Below, in pieces: positions 49,950 to 63,894 of a stretch of DNA of 64,000 bases. The stretch spans positions 1,236,001 through 1,300,000 of the forward strand of contig NZ_AP019773.1 in assembly GCF_009936175.1 (NCBI RefSeq). Direction: 5' to 3'. Source of the stretch: Bartonella quintana. GTDB lineage: Bacteria > Pseudomonadota > Alphaproteobacteria > Rhizobiales > Rhizobiaceae. The notes below the pieces were generated by a model. It did not search any database. It worked only from the letters and a program-made list of their open reading frames with translations, and was not told the origin of the DNA. The stretch's first letter is position 1. Each line of letters begins with the position of its first letter. Both the position numbers and the translations under genes were made by a program.

Positions 49950-50540
49950 ATCCCCACCTCTTGCAATAATCAGTTAAGCGCGCTCCACTCTGCTCCACCC
50001 TCTTGAGAAGAAGAACTTTTTGTGGATCTTGATTGTGTTTGTGTGGGGTCAGCTTTATACGGCTCAAAAGAAAGCCGTAAGGATACTCCTACCGCCCTTG
50101 TTCCCAACAAGTGTTCTACAACCGCGCTCTGGTCTCAAAAAAACACATGCCTTGCAAGGCCACCTGTTGCAAAGGTCAGAAAACTTTAAAACTTTTTATG
50201 CATAAAAATAACATGACTTTGCGCACTGAAGCATTAAAAATGGGAAGCTGGCAATAATGATGACCAGCTGCTCGATTCCCAAAAGATGCTCCATCCACAA
50301 GAGACAAAAGGAGAGAAACCTCCTTAAGAAAAACCTCGAACATCAGAGCGTTCGTTTACCACCCAATTTTGTTGCCAATGGCATTCGGTTTTTGGAATCA
50401 GCTTCTCGCGCTTATGTTTGAGTGAACGAAGCCTTCCAAAAAATAAAGTTGAGACTTTCCATCATGACAAAAAAATCAGCCCAAAAGCACTTGTAAAACA
50501 ATGATGCCCCCCTTTGCAAGAAACAACTTGAAACAGCTCT
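49950..50540. pseudogene. Decayed, interleaved copies of fumC and pgm 3' fragments
   Basis: Three pieces are recognisable. 50015-50190 resembles the pgm 3' end (50628-50800) in the same orientation (GGATCTTGATTGTGTTT shared). 50210-50310 resembles the last 95 bases of fumC (CTTTGCGNACTGAAGC... CCCAAAAGATG). 50365-50465 resembles fumC 49305-49403 (TGGCATTCGGTTTTTGGNATC ... GAAGCCTTCCA). All have stops and shifts. The fumC-pgm junction was evidently duplicated and then rearranged and decayed. Confidence 0.8.
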
Positions 50541-52169
50541 CTATGTGATAACATCAGGCTGTTTGCAACCCAATTTTTGTTGTATTTTTAACAATTCCAG
50601 CGCTGCCTTTTGCAAAGGTTGGAGGACTTTTTGCGGATCTTGATTGTGTTTACATGGGTCAGCTTCGTACTGCTCGAAATAAAGCCGTAGGGTAGAGCCC
50701 ACCGTCCCTGTCCCTGATAAGCGCACCACTAACCGTGCTCCATTCTTAAAAAAAATACGCACTCCCTGCCCCGTGCTGATACTCTGATCAATGGGATCAT
50801 GATAGGTAAAATCATCTGCTTTTTCAACCTGGAGTCCCGCAATTTTCATGCCTGCCTTTGGTAAACGCGCGCACAACGCATCCATGACCATGCGAGCTTT
50901 ACACGCCTCCACTGCTTCATAATCATAACGCAAAGTGTAAAAACGCCCATAAGTGTGCCAATGCTGTTGCGTAATTTGTGCGACAGTTTTCCCTGTTACC
51001 GCTAAAAGATTTAACCAAAATAAGACAGCCCATAAACCATCTTTTTCGCGGATATGATGAGAGCCGGTTCCAAAGCTTTCTTCACCACAAAAGGTCACTT
51101 TTCCAGCATCTAAAAGCGACCCAAAAAATTTCCATCCCGTTGGTGTTTCAAAAAAGTTTAATGCTTTTTTTTCAGCAACCAGATCAGCCGCACGCCCGGT
51201 TGGCATAGAGCGTGCAATACCCACAATACCCTGCCTATACCCTTTTATCAGATGTGCATGATCCGCCATGATAGCCAGAGAATCAGAAGACGTGACAAAT
51301 TGTTTACGACCAATAATGAGATTACGATCTCCATCACCATCAGACGCCGCACCAAGATCAGGTCCTTGATCCGACATCAACAAATCATAAAGATCCTTCG
51401 CATGAACCAAATTTGGATCTGGAGGCTTCCCTCCAAAATCTGGCAAAGGAACGCCATTAACTACTGTTCCTTCAGAGAATCCTAAGCATTTTTCAAAAAT
51501 TTCATACGCATAAGGTCCCGTTACTGCATGCATTGCATCAAAGCGCAAAGTTAACCCTTCTGCCACAGCCTTGGCAATACAGTCAAAATCAAAAATCTCC
51601 TGCATCAGTGCAACATAATCTGCTACAGGATCAATAACATCTACTTGCATGGCCCCCACAAAGGTCGTGCCTTGCGTACTTAAATCAATATCTGGAGCCT
51701 CAACAATCTTATAAAAAGAAAGATGTTGCGAGGTTGCAAAAACAGCATCACACAAAGAAGCAGGAGCAGGTCCGCCATTGGAAATATTGTATTTGATGCC
51801 ACAATCCCCCTCCAGACCACCAGGATTGTGACTTGCTGAGAGAATAATACCACCATGGGCATGGTATTTGCGAATAAGATGCGAAACAGCAGGCGTAGAG
51901 AACAATCCCCCTTTTCCAACTTTAACACACGCAACACCATGAGCAGCAGCCATTTTCAACACAATTTGAAGAAGGGTGTGGTTGAAATAGCGTCCATCTC
52001 CTCCAAGAATCAGCAGTTTCCCTTCAAGAGGCCCAATGTTATTAAAAAGAGATTGAATAAAATTTTCAACATAATGGGGCTGTTGGAAAACAGAAACTTT
52101 TTTGCGTAAACCAGACGTTCCAGGTTTTTGATCATTAAAAGCCGTAGTCAAAACTGTCATGATAGTCAT
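50541..52169 (-). CDS. pgm: Phosphoglucomutase (alpha-D-phosphohexomutase family)
   Basis: 542 residues, converting glucose 1-phosphate and glucose 6-phosphate. The phosphoserine loop SASHNPGG is at residues 111-118 (catalytic Ser113), the metal loop is DGDGDR, and the C-terminal phosphate-binding loop is RLSGTGTVGSTLR. GAAGG lies 7-8 bases before the ATG at 52169; MTV at 52160 is an alternative. It supplies sugar nucleotides for envelope glycans. Convergent with fumC. Confidence 0.95.
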   Translation of the reverse strand: MTIMTVLTTAFNDQKPGTSGLRKKVSVFQQPHYVENFIQSLFNNIGPLEGKLLILGGDGRYFNHTLLQIVLKMAAAHGVACVKVGKGGLFSTPAVSHLIRKYHAHGGIILSASHNPGGLEGDCGIKYNISNGGPAPASLCDAVFATSQHLSFYKIVEAPDIDLSTQGTTFVGAMQVDVIDPVADYVALMQEIFDFDCIAKAVAEGLTLRFDAMHAVTGPYAYEIFEKCLGFSEGTVVNGVPLPDFGGKPPDPNLVHAKDLYDLLMSDQGPDLGAASDGDGDRNLIIGRKQFVTSSDSLAIMADHAHLIKGYRQGIVGIARSMPTGRAADLVAEKKALNFFETPTGWKFFGSLLDAGKVTFCGEESFGTGSHHIREKDGLWAVLFWLNLLAVTGKTVAQITQQHWHTYGRFYTLRYDYEAVEACKARMVMDALCARLPKAGMKIAGLQVEKADDFTYHDPIDQSISTGQGVRIFFKNGARLVVRLSGTGTVGSTLRLYFEQYEADPCKHNQDPQKVLQPLQKAALELLKIQQKLGCKQPDVIT

Positions 52170-52366
52170 GGAAGCGCCTTCATCTTGTTTTGTTTGATTC
52201 TAGAGTAAACATCTATCAAAGTCGACCATTAATTCTACTTGACGCAACAATGAAATACTTGCAAACTCGTTAGAAAAGAAGACTGTTTAAGTCGTTCTTT
52301 TCAATATATTTTAAGACGAGGACTTTTTTAAAACACAATTCTCATAGAAAATACAGGAGCATGATT

Positions 52367-52891
52367 ATGATAAAAAAAACAGTTCCCAATGCCACTTTTC
52401 ATACACGTGTACGGGATGAATCCATAGGTGGAAATAATCCTTATCGGTGGCAAGAGGTTAACAGTGATACGTACTTTAAAGGGAAGCGAGTTATTCTTTT
52501 TTCTCTTCCTGGAGCGTTCACTCCTACTTGTTCGACCTTTCAGCTCCCTGATTTTGAAAAGCTCTATGATGAATTTAAAAAAGTCGGTATTGATGAAATT
52601 TATTGCCTTTCCGTCAATGATGCTTTTGTCATGAACGCTTGGAAGAAAGCTCAAGGGATTGAAAACGTGAAATTGATTCCTGATGGCTCAGGTGAATTCA
52701 CCCGCAAAATGGGAATGTTGGTTGCTAAAGACAATGTTGGTTTTGGAATGCGGTCATGGCGTTATGCTGCTGTTATCCATGATGGTGTCATTGAAAAATG
52801 GTTCGAAGAAGAAGGCTATTCGGACAATTGCACAACAGATCCTTATGAAGCCTCTTCACCACAAAATGTTCTAAAAGCTCTAAAAGGTTAA
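52367..52891 (+). CDS. Peroxiredoxin (Prx5/AhpE-like, TSA family)
   Basis: 174 residues from ATG 52367, chosen because AGGAG (52354-52358) is at good distance; the ATG at 52361 would be too close. Thiol peroxidase of the Prx5 group: PGAFTPTCS holds the peroxidatic Cys (residue 55), with the active-site Thr and Pro in place, and [19 protein letters not shown] near the end is typical. A likely defence against host-derived peroxide. Confidence 0.95.
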   Translation: MIKKTVPNATFHTRVRDESIGGNNPYRWQEVNSDTYFKGKRVILFSLPGAFTPTCSTFQLPDFEKLYDEFKKVGIDEIYCLSVNDAFVMNAWKKAQGIENVKLIPDGSGEFTRKMGMLVAKDNVGFGMRSWRYAAVIHDGVIEKWFEEEGYSDNCTTDPYEASSPQNVLKALKG

Positions 52892-52954
52892 TTGCAAACC
52901 AAACTCACTCGTTTAGATAACTGTACAAATTCCTTCGCAAAGAGGAATTTGTAC

Positions 52955-53165
52955 CGAAAACGTGAAATTGATTTCCTGATGGCTCAGGTGAATTCACCCG
53001 CAAAATGGGAATGTTGGTTGCTAAAGACAATGTTGGTTTTGGAATGCGGTCATGGCGCTTTGCTGCTGTTATTCATGATGGTGTCATTGAAAAATGGTTC
53101 AAAGAAGAAGGCTATTTGGACAATTGTACAACAGATCCTTATTAGGAGATCTTCCCAAAATAAAA
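52955..53165 (+). pseudogene. Partial tandem copy of the peroxiredoxin 3' end
   Basis: About 200 bases repeat 52661-52870 (GATGGCTCAGGTGAATTCAC onward) about 300 bases downstream with few changes (GCTTTGCT for TATGCTGCT; AAAGAAG for GAAGAAG), losing frame at the end. No promoter or start. Same type of event as next to nifU and fumC. Confidence 0.9.
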
Positions 53166-53483
53166 TCTTTTTAAAATACTGAAAACGCGTTTCATAGCAA
53201 AATCGCTTGTTTAAATGGCACAAATTTCTGTTTGTAATTTAGTTTATACCGTTTGTATTTTTATGAATTTTTTTATGTGACTTAAAATTTACTCACTTGA
53301 GATTAGTTACTTTGGGGTTTTATGTATAAGATATTGATTTATAATGATAATTCATTATTTTCATATTTATCGTAAGATTTTCTCATTTCAAGCCCTCTTC
53401 CCGTGAATCAATCAAAACCTTTCGCTTGCGCATCACAAGCCGGATTGGCGTGTAGAGAAAAACACTTAAAGAAAGGAATAAAA
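53166..53483. other. Intergenic AT-rich gap
   Basis: No gene seen. The segment 53250-53380 is extremely AT-rich and could hold the promoter of the integrase remnant, which still has an AAAGGAA ribosome site at 53474. Confidence 0.45.
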
Positions 53484-53770
53484 ATGCCTTTTATGAATCG
53501 TCTCAATGCAAGAACCGGTGAAACATTGAAGGCCGGAAAATAGAATGATGGTGCCGGCTTGCACCTTCATAAGCGTAAAGATGATGATGCACAATGGCCT
53601 TACCGTTCTACCATTCACGGGTACCGTCGTGAAATAGGCTTAGGAACATTGAGAGATATTTCTTTAAAATAAGCACATGAATGGGCAACACAATGGTGCT
53701 CTGTTTTGCGTGAAGGGTATGTGTAGCTCACACCTCAAAAGATTGAAGTAGAGACCAAGAATCCCATAAA
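53484..53770 (+). pseudogene. Remnant of a P4-type integrase (N-terminal part)
   Basis: Starts ATG with an AAAGGAATAAA leader and reads NRLNARTGETLKAGK, stop, NDGAGLHLHKRKDDDAQWPYRSTIHGYRREIGLGTLRDISLK, stop, AHEWATQWCSVLREG, the well-known N-terminal (DUF4102) domain of P4-like integrases. Three in-frame stops (TAG/TAA) but hardly any frameshifts show it was lost by point mutation. The catalytic half is missing; a catalytic half without this end lies at 10410-10990. Confidence 0.85.
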
Positions 53771-54611
53771 AGAAGAAGCTTTTTTATCCCATCACGAGGA
53801 GATACATCTGAAGTGGTTACGTTTATTGAAGAAGCCTTCAAGAAGGGGGCGTTCTTTGTAAAAATGTTCATCATCGTTATGTGCTATTTTCCTGTTTGAG
53901 TGGAAAAGGAGAACAGGGATGCAATTTTCCTTCTTCATCCGTTCTCTTTGTACCTCTGAACAGAACCATTCTCAGCAATAACTTTTGTATTCTCACCTCT
54001 TCAAAAAGCTAAGCTGCTTGGGTAAATGCACTCCGGCCCCTATTGTTAAAAAGAAAACATAAAGCTTAGCCCGAAAGTATCCGCACCATACATGACTCTT
54101 CAAGGTAAAATCTTGGCTTGCTTCTCAAGTCTTCCATCTCATGCTGATCCCCCTATGCCCGTCACACAATCTAGAGCTTCCAACACAGGGAAGAGCCAGA
54201 ATACAAGATGGCATCGATCCTCACAGAGCACCATCATAACCTATAGTTTTTGGTAAGCGCTTCCAAAACCGGATGCCCCTTTCGATACCAAGATCATAAC
54301 TTTATGAACGCCAAACGCCTTGCCTGCGGCTAAGGGAAAACTCTCGCATTGAAGCCTCCGTTTTTAAATAAAATGAACTTCTTCAATAAAACGACGAATA
54401 AGGTTTTCAGTACCCAACAGGCCTCTGAGAGACTCATCCTTAATAAACTGGTAAATCCTTTTGCTAATCCTTGGTAAATTTCATAATTCTCCCTGGTAAC
54501 ACGTCTGTTCTTTACAAGTGGACCATGACCACCCCTCTCCCTCTCCCTCTACTCTCACGTCTTACTTATTAAGGCGGAAAACCTAAGGTAATGATCCTGA
54601 TATTTGAAAAG
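53771..54611. other. Intergenic stretch without recognisable genes
   Basis: Likely the remains of whatever the integrase carried. No readable product on either strand, no tRNA next to it and no obvious attachment repeat. Confidence 0.4.
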
Positions 54612-56108
54612 CTAAAACTTTTGTGCATTTTGGGATATTAAAATATCTTGTACAGCTTGGACCAATCGCTCTTCATCCACCGTTATCTGCGCTGGTCTGC
54701 TTTCGCGCCATGTTTGATTATCCTTAATTTCATGAGACAACCGCGCACCTTCGATCAAATCTTTGATCTGTATTTTTCTGTCTTGGCGCTCTTGTGATCC
54801 TTGAATCACCACACAAGGAGCCTGACGGCGATCTGCGTATTTCATCTGCGCTTTAATCCCTGATGCTCCCAGATAGAGTTCAGCACGAATTCCCGCTTTA
54901 CGCAACTGCATGACCATTTTTTGATATTGTGCAACAGCCTCTGGCTCTCTATCCATCATCAGCACCACAACCGGCCCAGGTGTTTTCTTTACAGGCAGCT
55001 TTGAAAGATTTTGCAAAGCTGTTATCAAGCGTGAGATACCAATTGAAAAACCCGTCGCTGGAACATTTTCATCACGAAATCGTGCAACCAATCCATCATA
55101 GCGCCCACCTCCACCAATGGACCCAAAGACAACTTTTTGTCCATCATCATTGAGAACATCAAAAAGCAATGTCGCCTCAAAAACAGGTCCGGTATAATAT
55201 TCCAGTCCCCGCACCACAGATGGATCAATTTTGATACGGTTTTGATAACCATTTGCGGCAAAAATTGCCTGCATTTCCTCAAGCTCCCGCACCCCTTCTA
55301 ATCCTTGAATATGATGACCAACAACGTGTCTAAGAGCATCAAGCGTTTCCTCTGCTGTTTCAGCTTCTCCTGTGAGCAAAGCAAGAACACTATCAATCTC
55401 TTGGTCCTTAAGCTGTGCCCCTTTAGTAAAATCACCACTTTCATCCAAACGCCCTTTGCCCAAGAGCAAACGCACACCTTCAAGACCAAATTTATCAAGT
55501 TTATCAATGGCCCTAAGAACAGTTAAGCGCTTTTCAGCTTTTTCACGTCCCACCAAGCCAATTTGCTCCAAAACAGCCTCTAGAATCTTTCGGTTATTAA
55601 GACGAATGGCATAATCATGATGCTGAAATCCTAGTTTTTCTAAACTATCTGCTGCCATCATGCAAATTTCAGCATCCGCCGCCACTGTTGGTGTTCCAAC
55701 AATATCAGCATCAAACTGCATAAATTGTCGAAACCGCCCTGGTCCGGGTTTTTCATTGCGGAAAACAAAACCAAGACGATAACTCCGATATGGTTTTGGC
55801 AAAATTTCAAAATTCTCCGCAAAATAACGAGCAAGAGGTGCGGTGAGATCATAGCGCAAAGACATCCATTGCTCATCTTCATCTTGTAGCGAAAAAACCC
55901 CCGCATTTGGGCGATCTTCATCAGGTAAAAACTTGCCTAACACATCCGTATATTCAAAAATCGGTGTTTCAAGGGCTTCAAAACCGTAAAGCTCATAAAC
56001 CTCACGAATTTGAGCAATCATGGTTTCGGTTGCATACAGCTGCGTGCTTGTGCGATCAATAAAACCACGTGGTAAACGAGCTTTGGTTTTTTCTTGTTTC
56101 GATGACAT
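54612..56108 (-). CDS. hisS: Histidyl-tRNA synthetase
   Basis: 498 residues from ATG 56108 (a TTG 18 bases upstream is less likely). Class II synthetase: motif 2 [20 protein letters not shown], histidine-A box [13 protein letters not shown], motif 3 GFSIGISRL, and a C-terminal anticodon-binding domain. The length around 500 is typical of the rhizobial HisS type, longer than E. coli HisS (424). Confidence 0.96.
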   Translation of the reverse strand: MSSKQEKTKARLPRGFIDRTSTQLYATETMIAQIREVYELYGFEALETPIFEYTDVLGKFLPDEDRPNAGVFSLQDEDEQWMSLRYDLTAPLARYFAENFEILPKPYRSYRLGFVFRNEKPGPGRFRQFMQFDADIVGTPTVAADAEICMMAADSLEKLGFQHHDYAIRLNNRKILEAVLEQIGLVGREKAEKRLTVLRAIDKLDKFGLEGVRLLLGKGRLDESGDFTKGAQLKDQEIDSVLALLTGEAETAEETLDALRHVVGHHIQGLEGVRELEEMQAIFAANGYQNRIKIDPSVVRGLEYYTGPVFEATLLFDVLNDDGQKVVFGSIGGGGRYDGLVARFRDENVPATGFSIGISRLITALQNLSKLPVKKTPGPVVVLMMDREPEAVAQYQKMVMQLRKAGIRAELYLGASGIKAQMKYADRRQAPCVVIQGSQERQDRKIQIKDLIEGARLSHEIKDNQTWRESRPAQITVDEERLVQAVQDILISQNAQKF

Positions 56109-56522
56109 GTTATTCTCTAGCAACAATATGTGTTCACGGACAACTTGTGTCTATCGTATAGAAACAAACGCTGCAATAACTTTATCGATCTGGACCTTCT
56201 GTAATATTCAGAAGTTTTTGCTTTTTACCAGGCAAAGCGGGCCGCCTTTAGGATAATCCGTTAAGAGATTTTTGCACTTTCCATATCAGGAAGTAAATTC
56301 TATGTTAGCGTCCTTACATTCATTGACCAAAAATGAGGAGGAGCCAGAGACGAATGCCCATCTATTTTTATCCCCGCAGTGTTCCTACGGCTTTTGTCCT
56401 TAAACGGTTCAGAGCTCCCATATTCAATCTACTCACTCATCTTTTTGGACTATGATCGCACGATTTTCGCAGGTAACAGGTAAGAGTGCCCGAAACAAGA
56501 AAATATCACAAGACCAAACAGT
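56109..56522. other. Intergenic region upstream of hisS
   Basis: Contains the hisS promoter region; otherwise no readable gene. Confidence 0.4.
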
Positions 56523-56840
56523 TTAGTCTTGCACCAATATTGTTTTTGACAATGAATTTCCACGCCTCATCCTCATATTAAAACTGACCAAGCTGCATAT
56601 TCCTGTAAGACCACACCTAAAAACGGTTGTGTATAGGAAAAAAACACGATCATCACCATAGCTTGTCATCTGTACAGTCATTGTAGCATGTCCGAGACTT
56701 ACTTTCTGGTTTTCTAATATCTCCAAAGAAGGGGATAAACTAACCTCAACCTCAGGCTGCGGAAGACTTTTTGCACTTAAACACGTTTCCCAAAATTGAC
56801 TGCGTTTTCCTTTCCCTCCATCAAATCAATGCCTCCCAAG
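56523..56840 (-). pseudogene. Possible gene remnant of unknown family
   Basis: The minus strand stays open for about 100 codons with a protein-like composition (PQPEVEVSLSPSLEILENQ, then TMTVQMTSYGDDRVFFLYTTVF) but has no convincing start; the only in-frame ATG with a plausible context is internal (56726). I do not recognise the family. Probably the 3' end of a lost gene. Confidence 0.3.
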
Positions 56841-57046
56841 TATCATCTGCTCCATTTTTTATGCCTATCTAAACACTAAGTGGAATATGCGTCAGTAATT
56901 TTTAGCAGTACCACAAGTAATTTTTGATTTTAGTCATTCTCACTTCTAGCAACTGCTAATTTTGGATAAGCCCAAAAGCATTTATTTGGAATAAGCACCC
57001 TTCGTTTATAAGAGATTTTCATCTTTATACCGTAAGCAAAAGAACC

Positions 57047-57892
57047 TCAAGACAAGAGAGTGCTTTGAGATTGCTCCACAAAGCTATTAATAATGTTTTT
57101 TAAATCAACAACATTGCGACCAGCATCTGTTATCGATCGTGAAACTGAGGGAATGATATTCTGCCATAGCCTTTGAGGAAATTGATCTGCCAATTGTTTT
57201 ATTGTTCCACCTTGAGCGCCAACACCAGGAACCAAAAACAGACTGTTTTTTAATTGCTCGATTGTATCTTTTGATTCATTTCCTAATGTTGCTCCAATGA
57301 CCGCACCGATAGGACCAACAGACTGATGCTTGCCTGAAGACTGGCTATTATAGTCACAAATACGCTGTGCCAAATGAACAGAGAGTGTTTGGTTGCCGAT
57401 ACGTGCATTTCTAATGGGCTTGCCTTCTGGATTTGAAGATTGCACAACCACAAAAACTCCTGTTGCTGTTTCTTCTGCAACCTTTATCAGAGGTATAAGA
57501 GCATCAAAACCCAGGAAAGCATTGACTGTTATAGCGTCAGCTTTAAATGCGCTGCTTGAACCAAGCCAAGCTTTCCCATAAGCTTCCACAGTAGAGCCAA
57601 TATCACCCCTTTTTGCATCAGCGATAACCAATAAACCTTGTTCGTGTGCATTTTCAATAAGTTCTTTGAGAACTTGAAGGCCTTCCACACCATATAATTC
57701 AAAAAATGCGACTTGTGGTTTTATGATACCCACATGACCAACAACTGCCGCTAAGAGGATATCGCAAAAGTCTTTTAATCCTTTATAATCAAAGCTTAAG
57801 TTCCATGATTGTAAAATGTGGTGACTAGGATCAAAACCTATACAAAGCGGTCCATATATTTCACGCTTTTTTAAAAAAGCTGAACAAAACAT
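57047..57892 (-). CDS. pyrF: Orotidine-5'-phosphate decarboxylase, type 2
   Basis: Last step of UMP synthesis. About 281 residues from ATG 57892 (57907 also possible). The catalytic DAKRGDIGST motif near residue 96 and the long VVVQSSNPEGK motif identify the type 2 subfamily (TIGR02127, 'mycobacterial' type), rather than the approximately 230-residue type 1 enzyme usual in alphaproteobacteria. No ribosome site is strong. Flanked by non-coding DNA on both sides. Confidence 0.92.
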   Translation of the reverse strand: MFCSAFLKKREIYGPLCIGFDPSHHILQSWNLSFDYKGLKDFCDILLAAVVGHVGIIKPQVAFFELYGVEGLQVLKELIENAHEQGLLVIADAKRGDIGSTVEAYGKAWLGSSSAFKADAITVNAFLGFDALIPLIKVAEETATGVFVVVQSSNPEGKPIRNARIGNQTLSVHLAQRICDYNSQSSGKHQSVGPIGAVIGATLGNESKDTIEQLKNSLFLVPGVGAQGGTIKQLADQFPQRLWQNIIPSVSRSITDAGRNVVDLKNIINSFVEQSQSTLLS

Positions 57893-57907
57893 TCTACAAC
57901 CTAACAC

Positions 57908-58767
57908 AATCTCTGTTTAAATTTTCCGATACTATCAAAAAGCAATTCATTTATAAAAGTGATAGGTAACATGTTTTATAAAATTTAAAAATACTTTCAA
58001 ACTTCATGACACAGCGCAAACAGAACAAACATCACATATTATATTTCACAAAACAGCCTCCTTGTGTAAAGATTATCTTCTTTCTCTTTAAACAGACTGA
58101 CAATAAGGATATTGCGTCCCCCATTTGGACTAGGGCAAGCTGGCATTACCCCAATTGTTTGCAAACCTTCTTATTCCTTAAGCAAGCTCAGAGAGCATAT
58201 CCCCAAAATACTTTCAGCAACAATCCCAGCAAACTTCTCTGGCTTAATTGCCCTCCAGAAAGCGACCACATCCACATTGTGAATATCTTCTTCCATTTCT
58301 GGATAAAGTTTGAGCGACTTTCTCAAAAATTTCTTGCGCAAATTGTCCACTTTTGCGCATATAAAACAATATTACTTTGGGCAATTTTTTGGCAATCTAC
58401 TTGAGGAACAGGATCAGCTTCCTGGTTCGAAGCTTGCTAAAATATCGCCATGGGATTAATCCGCTCAAAAGAGAACAGGCTTGATGGCTTAAGCAAATCA
58501 GAACGCTAAACTAGCGTGCCAACAGATTGTCTTTGGTTTACAGCAGGTAAAGGTGGAGATGGTGCTTGAACAGGGAGACTTCATTTCTCCTCCATACAAG
58601 GTTTTTGAGCAAGGATGCTAAGTGATCGCAGAAGAGAGAGCCCTTAGTTCTTTTATGCGTATGAAGGATCATTTCCTACAACAAAGGCATAAGAAGGTTT
58701 GCAAACAAAAAGCTGCACCCGATTGTACAGCTTTTTATTGGTTTCATGGTTTATGAAAGGAAAGTTA
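57908..58767. other. Intergenic stretch without recognisable genes
   Basis: A 132-codon plus-strand frame (58006-58404) is poor in start context, and its composition (many Phe, Gln, His, Trp) looks non-coding. A GTACAGCTTTTT/AAAAGCTGCACCC hairpin-like sequence at 58709-58735 could be the terminator of the following minus-strand gene. Confidence 0.4.
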
Positions 58768-59853
58768 TTAAAGCGTGAAAGAGTTCTTACGGCTTCTGTA
58801 ACCATAATAGCCAAAAACACTGGAAAGGATGGCACCAATCAAGCTTCCCAAGAAGCCCCACCATCCCATGTGCGATGCTGTTTTAGCAGTTTTATCCGCA
58901 CCGTGATGGGCATTGTTTTTTGCTGTGTTTAGCTTTTCAGACAAGGTATTAGCCTGTTGCTCAAAAGCTTTGATTGTTTGTCCAATTTTTGCCTCTGCTG
59001 TTTGATAAACATCCAGTGCATGGTTGGCTGCTTTTTGTGCCTCAGCACGTGTCATGCCCCCTTTCATAAGGTCGTCGATGATCTCGCTCTGATTAAACTT
59101 TGCCGTCATGGTTTGGATATGGTCAGAAAGACGATGTCTTAGCTCTCTCAAATATATGCGAGAGTGAGAAGGATCGTTTTTGAAAGCCGTTAGTACTGAA
59201 CCAACATCTTTGAGCGCTTTCTGATAGGCTTGTTTCAAGCGGTCAGGATCAAGAGCAGAGATTTCGCTTTTTTTGAGAAGGGTGCGCAACTCGCTGCGGA
59301 GTTTATCAAAATCGACCCCATTTTCGGTGTTCTCACGCAAAAAACTTTCAACATTTTTGCCGTTTAATTTTGAAAGAAGGGGAAAGACATCTGTTTTAAG
59401 ACTATCCACGATTTGTTGTGTTGCACCACTTTCTGAGACAATCTTAGCGCTTAAGCTTGCTGCACTTGAGACCAAGAGGGAAGCTTGGAGAGCCATCAGA
59501 AGTGTTAACAGAGCCCAGGTTAAAAAGCCATGAAGGGCCCCTGATGTTTCTGCAAAACGTCCAGCAACAAAGCTCCCACTTGCAAGGCTGATCAGCATAA
59601 CGATAAGAGAACCAATCCCCACAGAGAGGAAAGAGCCTTCAAAAGGAGAGGAAGAGGAGAAGTCCATTTGGCTTAAACCTAAAGCTGCAACGAGAAAAGA
59701 TAAGCAGATTGAGGTAGCGAGAGCTGTCACCAGGCCAGCAAAGATTGCTGACCATGAAATGGGTGTATAAAAGAGAGGATACTGCTCCTCTAGTGATGTT
59801 TCTCCTAGAAAATGCGTATCGAAGGGTGTGTCTTCAGGAATGCGGGTTTCCAT
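58768..59853 (-). CDS. Membrane protein with long helical periplasmic or cytoplasmic domain
   Basis: 361 residues from ATG 59853 (AAGGAG 8 bases upstream; a longer frame from 59901 lacks a site). N-terminal half: three to four membrane segments (about 30-55, 75-100, 105-135); middle (about 150-310): charged, Gln/Ala/Lys-rich helices with coiled-coil character; C-terminus: one more membrane segment with Gly motif (WGFLGSLIGAILSSVFGYYGY) and a basic tail. Similar hypothetical proteins occur across Bartonella and Brucella as far as I recall; no function is known. Confidence 0.8.
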   Translation of the reverse strand: METRIPEDTPFDTHFLGETSLEEQYPLFYTPISWSAIFAGLVTALATSICLSFLVAALGLSQMDFSSSSPFEGSFLSVGIGSLIVMLISLASGSFVAGRFAETSGALHGFLTWALLTLLMALQASLLVSSAASLSAKIVSESGATQQIVDSLKTDVFPLLSKLNGKNVESFLRENTENGVDFDKLRSELRTLLKKSEISALDPDRLKQAYQKALKDVGSVLTAFKNDPSHSRIYLRELRHRLSDHIQTMTAKFNQSEIIDDLMKGGMTRAEAQKAANHALDVYQTAEAKIGQTIKAFEQQANTLSEKLNTAKNNAHHGADKTAKTASHMGWWGFLGSLIGAILSSVFGYYGYRSRKNSFTL

Positions 59854-60778
<925 letters not shown>

Positions 60779-60889
60779 TTATGAAGGATAATAAATTAAG
60801 CGTAATTTTTTGTCCACGCTTAATTGTTTTCTTGGTTTTGTGTTTTTTCTATTTTCAGATTTTGTGAGTGATGCTCTATGCGCTTAGCA

Positions 60890-61005
60890 GACCTGGCAGC
60901 GACTTACTCTCCCGTGCCTTAAGGCAAAGTACCATCAGCGCTGGAACGTTTCACGGCCGAGTTCGGGATGGGATCGGGTGCGTTCGCTCCGCCATAACCA
61001 CCAAG
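60890..61005 (-). rRNA. rrf: 5S ribosomal RNA
   Basis: Minus strand begins TTGGTGGTTATGGCGGAGCG and includes CCCGATCCCATCCCGAACTC and the closing GAGAGTAAGTCGCTGCCAGG, as in alphaproteobacterial 5S rRNA. Exact ends are estimated from family knowledge to within a few bases. Confidence 0.95.
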
Positions 61006-61084
61006 TCAGCAAAGAGCATAGAAAGGATGAGAAGCTAGTTTTTGATGTTATTTTTAATGAATGCTTATAGGAAATGGGAACGAT

Positions 61085-63894
<2,810 letters not shown>

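Noticed and set aside
58006..58404. 132-codon plus-strand ORF
   Set aside because: Codon content unlike the genuine genes here and no start context; considered chance.
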